From: Sesamum alatum
Taxonomy: Eukaryota; Streptophyta; Magnoliopsida; Lamiales; Pedaliaceae
Assembly (NCBI GenBank): GCA_034509735.1
Contig: JACGWO010000012.1
Coordinates: forward strand, 9,360,367-9,424,366
Reading direction: 5' to 3'
DNA: 64,000 bases
Both the position numbers and the translations under genes were made by a program. Below, piece after piece: positions 36,553 through 47,985 of this stretch (position 1 is the stretch's first letter; the number at the start of each line of letters is the position of its first letter). The notes beneath the pieces are model-generated. The model did no database searches. It worked only from the letters and a program-made list of their open reading frames with translations, and was not told the DNA's origin.

Positions 36553-37489
36553 TCCATGGCACTAGAGACTAAGTGAATCTTGGCGTGAACATTTAGGCTC
36601 CCGAGTTCCATATGAATATGGTCCTTCCATCATCCGTCTCCTGGTCTAAGTCTAGGGTATGAAATTGGGAGTCGCTTCCCATCTTGGACTAGACAACTAT
36701 GCTCAATGACTCGAGATACGTTTGCTGTATTGATCGACGTAGGAAACCATTCCCTACTTGACTAATCGCTGTGCCCACAGGCTTAAAGAGCTTACACTGT
36801 CTCAGAGTGAATAGGAGACTTGACTGTCATATACTAACAGGTGACAATCCTATCTTGGAATCCATCGTCCTCAATACATATTCCGATTGCATTGGATAAG
36901 GCTTATGATGAACGTATCCCAAATACGGACATATTTTACCAGATCCTAGATACAGCCATCATATGCCATAATTCCTCAAGTCCGAGGACTAATCTCGTAC
37001 TATCGGAGCCAAAAATTCCAGTCATACCGACCAAGCCTCCAAGGCTTCCCTATGATGATTCCCGTGAGTCAGTTCAGTCAGCTGACACCCTTGTCAACTA
37101 ACCCACTAATATTGCATAGACGCCCAACGTCTGTGATCGATGAAACACGGACACTCATCCAATGAATGCAATCCTTAATGCAAGTCTCTATAGGACCCTC
37201 GATGCCCTGTCTCGAGGTCCTCGACTTGGAACGTTCAGTCCAACCCTCAGAAGGTGGTTTCATAGCTGCCATCCAATGTGCAATCCAACTACATGGGTTA
37301 TCCAATTAGTCTGTAGGCATTTGTTGTGCCGTTAAAACGTCGTTTAACGTAATTAGTAAGCACAACAAATACATAGTGCCAATGGTGAATACTTACTATA
37401 TTCACCAAGTCAATATTACTTCAATAAAGATTGCTAAGTAGTTCCCAAAATCGCCAATGCAATTTGCTTTCTGGTCACCTATTCTAACA

Positions 37490-38936
37490 ATCTCCCACTT
37501 GACCAAAAGCCAATCACCCATGTCACTCAGATTTATCTGAGCATGAGTAACCTGTGATATCCAGCTCAGTTTTACAAGTCTACCTTATTTCTGCTACGAT
37601 GATGCGGCCGCAGCCGCACGTCAACTCTTCATACCATTGCTCCAAGCAGATGGTACTGTCTAAGAATTTTCCTGGATCCGTGATGAGAGCTTGAACCTTT
37701 AACTTGCGCTACAACCATGTTGTTATTCTCCAAGGTAACTAGTTGGTTGCCCGTGCTAGCCACCACACCCAACCATTGGATGTGTTTTTCATCCAAACCA
37801 CTTTTCAGAGAAACTTCTAATGTTGCCATACATTCAACTTCCATGGTCCATCATGGTATCCCGCTTGAAACCTTTCCAAGCCACCACCTTACCATTAAGC
37901 CTGGATATATATGTTCATAAAGAGATTTGATATTATTCACATGATACTAGAAGCTAGTATCGCTATAGCTTTCCAGAATCAACTCTCCATAGAACGTGCA
38001 TCAAGAACACTTCTTTAATTCTTATTCAGGTATTAAAAAACTATTCTCAACAGCAATCTACTGCCTCCTCGGTACACACCCAATTTCTATCGCTATGCTC
38101 AAAGCATACACAACATTAGGTCCAATGCACCAAACAACATACCCATGCTGCCTACGACAAAGACGTAGGGGATGTCAAACATCTAAGCTTCCTCATCAGT
38201 CAACCCTGACTAAGTCTTGGACAACTTAACCCTATATATAGGAATCCAATTCTTTTTATGGAGAATTGCGTGAACAACGTTCGTGTTTCAGTGTTTCCTA
38301 ATATCTTAAATTCATTCCAAATGGATAAGACGTTACACACTTTAAACACTATGAACACAACCAAACTCCCACTGACCACCTCAAGCTCGTTACTGATAGA
38401 GTCATACCCTGTATGAACTCATCAAATCGAATATTCCAATTAAATGGAGTTCCAAACCTAGTCTGAATTCCATGTCGAATCACATGGCTCCAAGCCATTG
38501 ATTCCATCTAATGTCCAACATTGCTTCTCCTTATGTATTTTGAATTATAATTCAATTGACCGGACTGACACAGAAAATTGTACCTCTCAGGTATCTATGA
38601 TATTTTGGTCCTCCTTAGGAGGACTGGAATATAGTTAGTGAGCAAACTTGATTTCAAATGATGTTGGCAATATTGTAATGAGGTGTCTCTCTACTTGATT
38701 CCTCAAGGAGCTACTCCTCACACCAGTTATCCTCTGAAATCCAATTTCTCTTAGGACAACACATGAACCTAGAAAGACCTAGTTTGTCTCCCACTTGTCC
38801 CTTGACATGTGCAGGACCATCCTGCACACTCAAGTACTTTGTAGAACACAGGCTTGCAATGTCATATCCAATATGGTGTTTGGGCCACGATCTTTAGAAA
38901 GTGTCATGTCTTACAACTTGGCTACTTGTTATAATC
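37490..38936 (-). pseudogene. element C1 pol remnant
   Basis: RNase H is recognisable at 37844-37629 (NQLVTLENNN, then SRKILRQYHLLGAMV). The reverse transcriptase that should follow is too decayed to read in one frame, with only scattered matches to the C2 copy. The region ends at D in what should be integrase. It parallels C2 53226-54670 closely, including shared losses. Confidence 0.75.
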
Positions 38937-40846
38937 GGTGACCGTGAAGCTAATCTTATTAGGCTTATGTAACCTATTTCTGACAATATAGTATTCAAAT
39001 AAAGTTTATGAATAAAAGTGATATTCATATTTGGCGTTAATACTTTGTTTGTGTTCACTTAACTGCTTTATATTACAATTGTTCAATGCACAAACAAAAC
39101 CCACAGACCGAAATGTTAATCCAAGCAACTGGACTGCGCATAGGATGGCAAGTCATGAAATCAGTTTCTGTGGATTGGTCCGATATACTCCAAGTCGAAG
39201 GACCTCGAGATAGGGTATCGAGAGTCCGTTTGAGAGTTGCACTAAGCGATTGCAATCGCGTTTCATCGACAAGTGACCAAGATCGTCCATGCAATGTTAG
39301 TGGGTTAGCCAGCTTGGTGCCGGCTGACTGAGGTGACTCGTGGGAATTGTCATATGGGAGACCTTGAGAGGGTTGGTCGGTATGACTTGAATTCCCGGTT
39401 CTGACAGTACGGGTTTGGTCCTTGGACTTGAGAGACTATTGTGGTCTCATACACACCATGCCTGTATCTTAGATTTGGCAAGAGGCTACCAAGTCGAGAG
39501 ACTCGGTTTTCATAAGCCTTGTCTAGTGCAATCAAGGTGTGTAGTATGAACAGTAGGTCCCAACGGAGGATCCGTATCCTGTCAAAAGGATTGCCATTAA
39601 TATCTCACTTACACTCTGAGATTCGCCCTCCAGTAAATCTGTGGCCACAGTGACTGAACAGTGGTATGGATCCCTGTGACGTTTGGTGTGGGCGAGCCAA
39701 AGGTTTAGTCGAGAATGGGTACCGACACCTAAAGACCACACCCTAGATTATCGCTGTGAGATGGTAGACGAAAGGACAACGTACTAAAGAACCTAACCGT
39801 TCATGTCATAATATTCACCTAGTCTCTAGTGCCATGGACCGTTGCTAGAAGGCCAGCCATGTGACGGACGAATTCCCATCATAGGTTGATTGGAAATTCG
39901 GCCAAGTATAGTTGAGGGTGAATCTAAAGAGTCATACAGAATCTTCTGGTAATGGAGGAATTAATTTGGAATTAATTCCGGGAGATAGAAAAAATTTAAT
40001 TAGATTGAATTGGTTCTCTTTTCTTGGATTGTTAAAAAGTTGGATTAAATAGAATTATCTAATAAATATGATTTATTAAATTGAGGAAATGAGCTCAAAA
40101 TAATTATTTAATTATTTAAGGCCTAATAGATTATTTTAAAATAGATTTAAATATTCCATAAAATTCATCTAGCGATGGACGGACGAGATCGAATGGAGTG
40201 ATCAATGGCCAAGATTAAGTTTGACTTAGTCTCTAGCCTAAGTTGACTAGGATTTGACTAGGTCAAAATCCTAGTCAACCTATGCCTCTTTATGAGAGTT
40301 TGAAGAGAACTAGGAGAATTCCTTTTCTATAAATTCTCATAGACACACACACACATACACACGACACCTCTCTCTTTCTCGTCCACCTCCTCTCGACTCT
40401 CCAAGAATTGTTTAGGTCTTTGTCTTTGATACAAGAGAACTCTAGACAATCGATCACGTTAATTCATAACGCTAGGTCCATTTGTCCTCCTATATTCCTC
40501 TTAATTTCTTGCTAGCAAGGAGGATCAAGATCCGGTGGATTGCGTGGACAATTTAGAGTGTTCTTAATTTGGAATCTTGGTGGCAAAATGTGGAACAACG
40601 CACGTAGCGGTACGAAGAAAACTACAACGGGTAGGTCACGTGTTTCTTTTGTTGCAACCCTATGGCCACTATGATCTTAGCATGTTTATTTTTCTTGTTC
40701 CTGAGATACAGCGAATGCCCGGGAGGTTCAAGGGAACACCCCTTGAATGTGTATTTTATTTCCATTTATAACATGTTTATTTTTCTTGTTTTTAATCGCG
40801 CTTCCGCATTCGCGCTCCCTCCCGGGATGATCCACGCTCGCTTTCA
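38937..40846 (+). repeat. element D 5' LTR
   Basis: It is 1910 bp, starts TGTTATAATC and ends CTTTCA. The U3 hairpin is near 39832-39861 with a shortened right arm. The U5 hairpin TTCAAGGG/CCCTTGAA is at 40727-40747. Confidence 0.92.
40221..40333 (+). promoter_or_regulatory. element D promoter: W-box cluster and TATA box
   Basis: Five TTGAC/GTCAA cores (40221, 40243, 40254, 40262, 40274) precede TATAAA at 40328-40333. Confidence 0.6.
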
Positions 40847-40847
40847 G

Positions 40848-40860
40848 TGGTATCAGAGCC
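40848..40860 (+). other. element D primer-binding site
   Basis: TGGTATCAGAGCC follows the LTR after one base, the standard plant initiator-Met tRNA type site. Confidence 0.93.
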
Positions 40861-42972
40861 CGGTTCGGTGTATTCGCCTAGGGTTTTATGTGCTATACGT
40901 GTAAAGCATGTTTTACGTGGCTTTAATTTACGTTTTATGGCATGTCGCATATACTAGGGTTTAATGTGTTAATTTTGCACATTAATTTTGGATCATGGAT
41001 TTATTCTCTTTCGTGAAATATTTTCTTGGTTTCTTGAATGAGAAATGGGGCATAAATACCCACGAAAACAAAAAAATGGCTACCACGACAGCCACCGACT
41101 GACCGCGCGCGCAGTGCGCATAGCCAGGCGCGCACAGGGCGTGCAGTGCAGCGGGCGGACACTGCCGGGCTGGGCGCGCAGTAGGCACGGCCAGGCGCGC
41201 GCGCGCACGCAGGCAGAGGTTCCTATGCGTGCGGGGCCGACGAATGTGTCTAGTGCGCGCGATAGGCGGACGCGTGCGTAGGATGCGCAGTAGGGCAGCG
41301 CACACAGGCAGGAGAGCCTGTGTGCGGCCGCCCTGCTGGCACGCCCTATGCGCAGAGGTGGCAGATCTGGCCTACCTGCACGCACAGGAGGCACGGCCAG
41401 GTGCGCGCGCACGCAGGTAGGGAAGCCTGCGCGCGCAGGCGGCAGGCTGGCCCGCCAACGTGCGCATCCGGCCAGGCTGCTGCTGGCTTCAGCGGCCGTT
41501 GCCCATTTTTTTTCTCGTGGTTGTTTTCCAGAATTATTTTTTTCTGGATTTATTTTCTTAGATTATTTCTGCATGTTTTTCTAAAAATACGTTATTTAGA
41601 AAATTTTATTTTGGGTTTGGTTTGGAGCCACCTAAAATTGTTTAAATAATGAGGAAAGCAATTCCTAGCAAGAAAATTGCAACGGTGGCACCGATGGTCA
41701 AAATATTTGGTGTAGAAATTATGTGTTAATTTTATGCGTTTTAAAATGTTGGTTATCTTGAGATTATGTGAATGGCATGTTTACTTGATTATGTGAAATG
41801 CTATTTACGTTGATGAGAACGGATGATCACAAATAGACTGCATGTATGGTTTATTTTATGTTGGGCCTGTTTGCCTCGTTTTATTGTTTCCTCTCTGTTT
41901 TCTAGTTTCCTTGGAATAATAAGGCCTTATATCTCCCTGCAAATGTATTCCCCCGGGTGTTCGTCGGGCTTTCTTTTTAAGTTGTAATCAGAGTAGAATA
42001 GTTGTGAGGTTTTATTTTTAATTAAATGAAGAAGATGAAGGATGGCCCAGAAGGATGATTCCAAGGAGTTCCATGGAGATCCATAACCATGGAGGCCCGG
42101 TGGACAAAGAGGCAAGGCCCATCAGTGTGTTGATGGGTTACTACTATTTAATGTAATAGTGTAGGACCACCCCTAGATTGACCATAGATCCACTGTGAGA
42201 TCAGTGGGTCGCATAGGATTTGGGCTTGTTATCATCTGACAGGGGTGTGCTAGGCTTTATTTCGCATGTGGCATTCTGATGGATGAATGGTTTTATTTAT
42301 TGTATCATTGCTACAGCATGCGAAATATATATTATGCATAGATGTATGTATGTGGTGTGATGAGGTCTCGGTCTTTAAACTCTCACTTGGTTGGACCAAG
42401 CTAAAATATTAGACCCTTAATAAATGGAGAAGCTTAGTTGTTCGTCCAAACCTTCCATCCATGACAAAGTGAGGAAGCTAGTTTCAGTCGATTACATGGT
42501 CTCACGAGTTGTGGTATGTCTCTTCTTCTGAAAATAAGTTGCACATTTGTTGTGAATGAAGTGAATACACTACTATTAACTGTCTCACGAGTCGTGGGGG
42601 TAGCAGTGAGTGCTATGATTTGGTTGATTGGGTCGGGTCTAACGCCTGAATAACGTGATTCGCTTGGAGTCCTCAGGATCACGTAAAAGGTTAAGGCAAA
42701 ATATCTTGGGAATCTCATTGGACGAGAATGGTATGGAATACCTCCCACAAAGTTTTCTTTTTCATGCGAATCATAAAAGCGGAGTATGGAAAATTTTGTT
42801 GTGGATCCCAAGCCCACTAGGAAAAGATTTGCCAAAAACAACGTTTGAGAGTGGCGCGTTTTCACAAAATAGTGGGAGCATTAAATGACTGAAGTCCAAG
42901 TCTTTAATTGTTATTTAACACCACTCTATTTTTGCTGATTGTATGCTTTATTTGAAATGTAGATTTAAAACA
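40861..42972 (+). other. element D leader (untranslated, 2.1 kb)
   Basis: It contains the hairpin array (41100-41480), the conserved blocks around 42115-42260 (GGCCCATCAG, TAGATTGACCATAGATCCAC), and palindromes at 42503-42513 (one change) and 42586-42596 (exact). No protein domain is seen. Confidence 0.8.
41100..41480 (+). repeat. CpG-rich hairpin array in element D leader
   Basis: At 41299-41326 an 11-bp perfect stem (CGCACACAGGC against GCCTGTGTGCG) encloses the loop AGGAGA. At about 41403-41436 a stem of GCGC repeats plus GCAGG/CCTGC encloses TAGGGAAG. Confidence 0.85.
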
Positions 42973-43092
42973 ATGTCTACGAATCCATTATCCCCAATAC
43001 TCGAGACAAATAAATTCAATGGAACAAATTACAACGACTGGTTGCGCAATCTGAGGATAGTCCTCGATTATGAGAACCAAGGATACGTCATG
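42973..43092 (+). pseudogene. element D gag, first 40 codons
   Basis: It starts MSTNPLSP and keeps the lineage block NGTNYNDWLRNLRI. The frame is open up to the insertion of element E. Confidence 0.9.
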
Positions 43093-45046
43093 TGTTAGAA
43101 TAGGTGACCATATAGCCAATCTTGGCGGGCAAAATGTAACCTATGTCTAGACAATTTCAGTGTTTTGATAAATTTATTAATGAATAAAGAAGTGAATTCA
43201 TTTGGCTTTACTTTGTTTGTGTTCACTTTATCTGCATTTCATATCTGTTCACTACACAAACAAAGCCCATGGAATGAAAACATATTTCGGGGACTGGGAC
43301 TACGCTTGGAGGTAGGTCCATGAAATCTGTCCGCCGAATCAGTCCAGAAATCTCCAAGTCAAGGAATCTCAAAAATGGGTACCGAGATTCCCCTTGAGAC
43401 TTGCACTAAGCATCTGCTGTCGTATTTCATCGACGGGGGATGAGGGTCGTCTAAGCAGTGTTAGTGGGTTAGCCTGCTAGGAAGCAGCTGACTGAGGTGA
43501 CTCACGGGAACCGTCTTACGGAGGACCTTGAGTAGGGTCGGCTAGGTACGACGTGTGTTCCCGGTTCCAACGGTACATGACAAGTCCTTTGACTTGAGGA
43601 ACTGCTGAGTTTACCTGTATATCAGGTCTGTATCTTAGATATGGTGAGAGATTGCCAAGAAGCACTTGAGTAGTCATAAGCCATGTCTAGTGCAGCTCTG
43701 GTGTACAGAGTGACAGTAGTTTCCAAGAAAGGATCTGTCTCCTATCAAAGGCATTGACAGTTGAGTCTCACGGATGCTCTGTGTCTTGTCCCTAAAATCT
43801 GTGGCCACAGTAACTGAACAGAAGGGAAGGTTTCCCTTGCGGCGTTTAGTATGGACAGACTGACACATAGGTCCAAAATGGGTACCTGCATTTTCCGTGC
43901 CCTAGACCCTAAGTGGTGAGACTGTAGACAGAAGGACAAGTGTAGTGTTAGAGCCTAAATGTTCATCCCTGTATATTCACCTAGTCTGTAGTGCCATGGA
44001 CCGTTGCTAGATGGCCACCCATGGTAATGGGCGGATTCTAGGAATTCGACCAAGTATAGCTGAAAGGTGAACCTAAAGAGTCACACACAATCCACACACA
44101 TTAAGTATTTAATTTAGAATTAAATATTGGAGAAATGGAATAATTAAATTGGATTTAATCGGGTCCTTTATTTTCTTGAAGAGAATTAATTCCTTTGATT
44201 AGATAAAAGGGATTGATATAATAAATTGGATTTATTAGAAAATTAATTTAATGGGCCTAAAATAAATATTTATATTTATTATATTTATTTATTGCCCTTT
44301 GGCCTTTTTAAATATTCCATTAAATTAAATCAATGGTTGAGATGGAAAGGGAGAGATGGATGGCTAGGATTAATTTGACTAGGTCAAATACTACTTTGAC
44401 TAGGACTTTGACTAGGTCAAAATCCTAGTCAAAATAGTCTTCTTTAGAGTTGGAGTTTGAAGAGGATTAAACTCCTCCTCTATATATAGTCCTAGCCCAT
44501 CACTATTAGAAAAGTGATGATATTCCAACACACACACACACTCGGCTCTCTCCTCTCTCCCTACTTGTCTGCCCTCTCTCTCTCACAACAAGAAAATAAT
44601 TTCTTGTCCTTTTGTTCTTGGAACAATTGAACTTAGGAGAATTAATACCGTTAATTAATAACGTGTGATTAATTCATCCTCTCCAAAAATACTTGTTCGT
44701 TCGATAGCACGACGTGGGTGGATTGCGTTTTACTGTTTGGAGGGTCTCACATACGAGACTTGGAGCAAATCGGGGAACAACGCGAGTACCGGTTAGAAGA
44801 CGAAAACGACAATCGGTAGGTTCCGGTTTAAATTTTTTGTTTCTCTTTATATTTAATCCTATGGCCTCCATGATTTCTTTTATGCTTCTTGATTTATGAG
44901 ATAAAGCGAATGCCCAGGAACTTCAAGGGTACACCCTTGAACGTGTTTTTTTTATTTTATTAAAAGCATGTTTAAATTTTTGTATTTAATTTTTATACCG
45001 CGCTTCCGCATTCGCACTATTTCCCGGGACGATCCACAATCTTTCA
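43093..45046 (+). repeat. element E 5' LTR
   Basis: It is 1954 bp, starts TGTTAGAATAGGTGACC and ends CTTTCA. The CCATGG-flanked U3 hairpin is at 43994-44023 and the U5 hairpin TTCAAGGG-TACA-CCCTTGAA at 44922-44941. Confidence 0.94.
44375..44488 (+). promoter_or_regulatory. element E promoter: W-box cluster and TATA box
   Basis: Six TTGAC/GTCAA cores (44375, 44383, 44396, 44408, 44416, 44429) precede TATATATA at 44481-44488. Confidence 0.62.
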
Positions 45047-45047
45047 G

Positions 45048-45060
45048 TGGTATCAGAGCC
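45048..45060 (+). other. element E primer-binding site
   Basis: TGGTATCAGAGCC lies one base after the LTR, initiator-Met tRNA type. Confidence 0.93.
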
Positions 45061-47438
45061 CGATTCGGTGTATAGGCCTAGGGTTTTACCTGCGTTTTAA
45101 GCATGAAACGTGCTCTTGGCATGTTTTAATTAGTTCTTGGTTACATCATTATTAAAGCATGTTGTTTTCTTGCTTTTTAATTCGTGTGATTTTGGTATCG
45201 TTGGTTTTTCTGTTTTTTCTTGGGAAACGAGGGATAAAAATCGAACGAAAATGGAGAAACGCCGCAGTACGCCGACTAGCCGGAGGCTGGCTGCGCGCAG
45301 TCGCGCACACAAGCAGGGCAGACGCGCGCAGGCAAGGGAGCCTGCACACGGCCGCAAAGCTACGTGCAGCCAACCTGGCAGTGGCGCGGCCCGGCGTCAG
45401 GCAGGCCGCTGGCCGGGCGCGCGCGCAAACAGGCTGGGAAGCCCGCGCACGCGCGCACATGGCGGCGCCTCCAGGCGCGCGCGCACGCAGACAAGGGAGT
45501 CTGCGCGCGCGCGCCCGGCATGCGCGCTCGTGCACAAGTGCTTGCTGGAGAGTCCGTGCGCGCGCGCACCAGGCGGCGCCACCAGGCGCGCGCGCACGCA
45601 TACGATGGTGTCTGCGCGCGCGCGCCCGGTGGACGCGCCTAGTGCGCATGCACGCGCGCACTGCGCAGGGCAGACGCGCAGCTTGCGGCCAAAGCAGACC
45701 AGTGCGCGCACGGGCAAGTGAGCCTGCCGGCGTGCGACAGCCTGCCGGCGCGCGCGGCCGCCCAGCCTGCTGCCGACTAGGCATGCACGCACACAGGTAG
45801 GGGCCTGCGCGCGCGCGCCCGGTGAGGCAGCGCCTGCGCGCACGCAGAGGTGGCAGTTTGAGCCTGCTGCCCTGCGCGCATGCCGGCTGGCTGCTGCCGG
45901 TGGCGGCGGCCGGCTGCCGGTTAGCTAGGGTTTCTCCCTTTTTTCTATTTTATTTATTTTTCAGTTTTAATTTTTTAATTAATTCTGAAAATTCGATTTT
46001 GTTCATTTTTTGCCTAATTTTCTAAGACATTATTTTAGGTGGTAAAATATATTGGATTTGGAATCCCGGGGATATTTTACCTAGAAATAATGAAGAAAGA
46101 TTTTTTCTAAACGAGAAAATATTATTACCAACGGTTATGCCATATTTTCATACGTTACGCATTTATTTTATCTTGGATAATTTTGATTGGTAATCATGTA
46201 TTATTGGTATGTTGTTATTATATGATTGGATCATATGATTATGTGTGTTGGATGGAAATGGATGATCACGAGCCCTAGACCGAATGTATGGTTTAATTTT
46301 ATGTTGGGCCTGTGTGCCTCTTTTACTGCTTTCTCCTTCTCTCTCTCTAGTTGTCTTGGAATAATAAGGCATTCTATCTCCCTCCTTATGTACTCCCCCC
46401 GGGTTTTCGCTGGGGTTTCTATTCTTTAATATGTAATGAGAGTAGAATAGGAGTGAGGTTTCAATTTGATGTAATTGATGGAGAAGAAGGAAGGTCCACA
46501 TGGAGAGTCCAGACTGGAGGTTCCAAGGCGTTTCCATGAAGAGAAGAAAGAGAAAAGAGACCAAGGCCCATCAGAATGATGACTGGGTTACTATTAATGT
46601 AATAGTATAGGACCAACCCTAGATTGACCATAAATCCACTGCGGGCTCAGTGGATTGCATAGGATTCGGGCTCGTGATCATCCAACAGGGGCGTGCTAGG
46701 CTTTAATTTTGCATGTGGTTATTGTGATGGATGAATAGCGCTTTATTTATCATATAACTGCTATGGATGCAATTTATTTATTACGCATTGTGGATGAATG
46801 TGTAGATATTTTTATATTATGAGATCTCGGTCATTTATTACTCTCACATTGGTTGGACCAATGTTCAAATATTAGACCCTAGACAAAATGGATATGGACT
46901 CTAGGAGTTTGTCCATGCCTTCCAATCCATGGCACAGTGAGGAAGCTGATTTAGGTCAATAGCGTGGTCTCACGAGTCGTGGCATGTTATTGTACTTAAA
47001 AGAAGCTGCACTGTGTCATGAACGAAAGATAGACCGTTGTTACCTGTCTGACGAGTCGTGGGGGTAGCAGTAGGTCTGTGGCTCGGTAGATTGGGTCGTG
47101 TCTAACGCCCGATTAACATGATTCGCTTGGAGTCCTCGGGATCATGTGAAAGGGTGAGGTAATAATCTTGGGAATCTCGTGGAACAAGAATGGTATGGTA
47201 TACCTCCCATATGATTTTTTCCATGCGAATCGTAAAAGCGGGGTAAGGGAAAAATCGTTGTGGATCCCAAGCCCACAAGGAAAGGATTTCCCAAAAACAA
47301 CGTTTGAGAGTACCGTGTTTTCGTATAAATAGTGGGAGCATTAAATGACTAAAGACCAAGCATTTAATTATTTTTATCAAACCACCGTCTTTTATATTCT
47401 GCTGATCGCGCACTCTGTTTTAAATGTAGATTTAAAAA
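45061..47438 (+). other. element E leader (untranslated, 2.4 kb)
   Basis: In order it contains the hairpin array (45262-45922), an AT-rich segment, conserved blocks at about 46560-46720 (GGCCCATCAG, TAGATTGACCATAAATCCAC), and palindromes CACGAGTCGTG at 46971-46981 and a one-base variant at 47050-47060. Gag starts about 380 bases after the second palindrome. Confidence 0.8.
45262..45922 (+). repeat. CpG-rich hairpin array in element E leader
   Basis: The clearest units are GCAGGC-AAGGGA-GCCTGC at 45328-45345 and CGCAGAC-AAGGGA-GTCTGCG at 45486-45505, the second extended outward by GCGC pairing past one A/C mismatch. A decayed relative is near 45592-45622 and a weaker one near 45715-45728. Confidence 0.85.
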
Positions 47439-47985
47439 ATGTCTAAGAACCCTTTTTCCACCATACTTGAGACAAACAAATTCAATGGAACCAATTACAA
47501 CGACTGGTTGCGCAATCTCAGGATAGTCCTGGATTACGAGAACCAAGGCTACGTCATGGACGAGCCTCTCCCTAGGACCTTGCCGGAAGGATCCACGCCA
47601 GAAGAACGTGAGACGTTCGAGACTTGGCATAAGGATAACTGGGAGGTCCGTAGCGTCATACTTGCTTCAATGACGAATGAGATTCAGAAGCAGTATGAAA
47701 GGCTAGACAATGTCCCTTCCATTATGGCTCGCCTTAAGGATTGCTATGCAGTCTCGGACCGGCATACTAGGTATGTCGCGACCAAGGCGTTCTTTGGAAC
47801 CAAAATGACCGAAGGATCCTCTGTACAAGAGCACGGGGTTTAAATGCTTATCCTGGTGGAAAAGCTCGAGGACCTAAAGGCAGGCCTCGACAATGAAACC
47901 TACATAGATGTGATCCTTCAGTCACTCCTACCCTCCTTCGACCAATTTATCGTCAACTACAACATGAACGCACCTGAGAAGGGCA
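47439..47985 (+). pseudogene. element E gag, truncated by F1
   Basis: This UBN2-type gag starts MSKNPFST. The reading frame has one stop (TAA where relatives have Lys) at 47841-47843. It then stays open to 47985, where the lineage sequence breaks off inside EKGIHEL and F1 begins. Apart from the stop it is the best-preserved gag of this lineage in the window. Confidence 0.92.

Larger units (their letters stand above)
33322..37489 (-). repeat. element C1 3' LTR, split by solo LTR I
   Basis: The LTR parts 33322-34567 and 36558-37489 add up to 2178 bp, close to the 2228 bp of C2. The U5 hairpin TTCAAAGGG/CCCTTTAAA at 33394-33416 has lost one pair. The CCATGG-flanked U3 hairpin is cut by insertion I. 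Confidence 0.9.
33322..38936 (-). mobile_element. element C1: left half of a Copia element
   Basis: The 3' LTR (33322-37489) is followed by the lineage polypurine tract and the start of the internal region read from the RNase H end. It is cut at 38937 by element D. The LTR contains solo LTR I. The flank AATAT at 33317-33321 should reappear beyond the right end of the window. C1 and C2 form a subfamily with plus-strand LTR start TG(A)AAGAATCGGGTACGGCC. Confidence 0.88.
38937..43092 (+). mobile_element. element D: left half of a Copia element
   Basis: This plus-strand element has its 5' LTR (38937-40846), primer site, 2.1-kb leader with hairpin array, and the first 40 codons of gag, and is then interrupted by E at 43093. 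Its LTR start TGTTATAATCGGTGACC differs from the other members. The left flank CTACT (38932-38936) is its expected target duplication. Confidence 0.9.
43093..47985 (+). mobile_element. element E: left half of a Copia element
   Basis: This plus-strand element has a 5' LTR, primer site, 2.4-kb leader and 182 codons of gag before insertion of F1. The flank TCATG (43088-43092) lies in the gag of D. Its LTR is of the same subfamily as B, G, H and I. Confidence 0.92.

Noticed and set aside
40848..40860. tRNA gene at TGGTATCAGAGCC
   Set aside because: This is only the complement of the tRNA 3' end used as a primer site; no cloverleaf is present. The same holds at 45048, 30662 and 7540.
38937..45046. 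D and E LTRs as a pair of one element
   Set aside because: Both are followed by a primer-binding site and leader, so both are 5' LTRs. The LTR starts also differ, and E interrupts the gag of D.
45137..45800. Long Arg/Ala-rich ORFs on both strands over the GC-rich array
   Set aside because: Open frames occur in several frames on both strands because stop codons are AT-rich. The translations are low-complexity and the four arrays do not share a frame.
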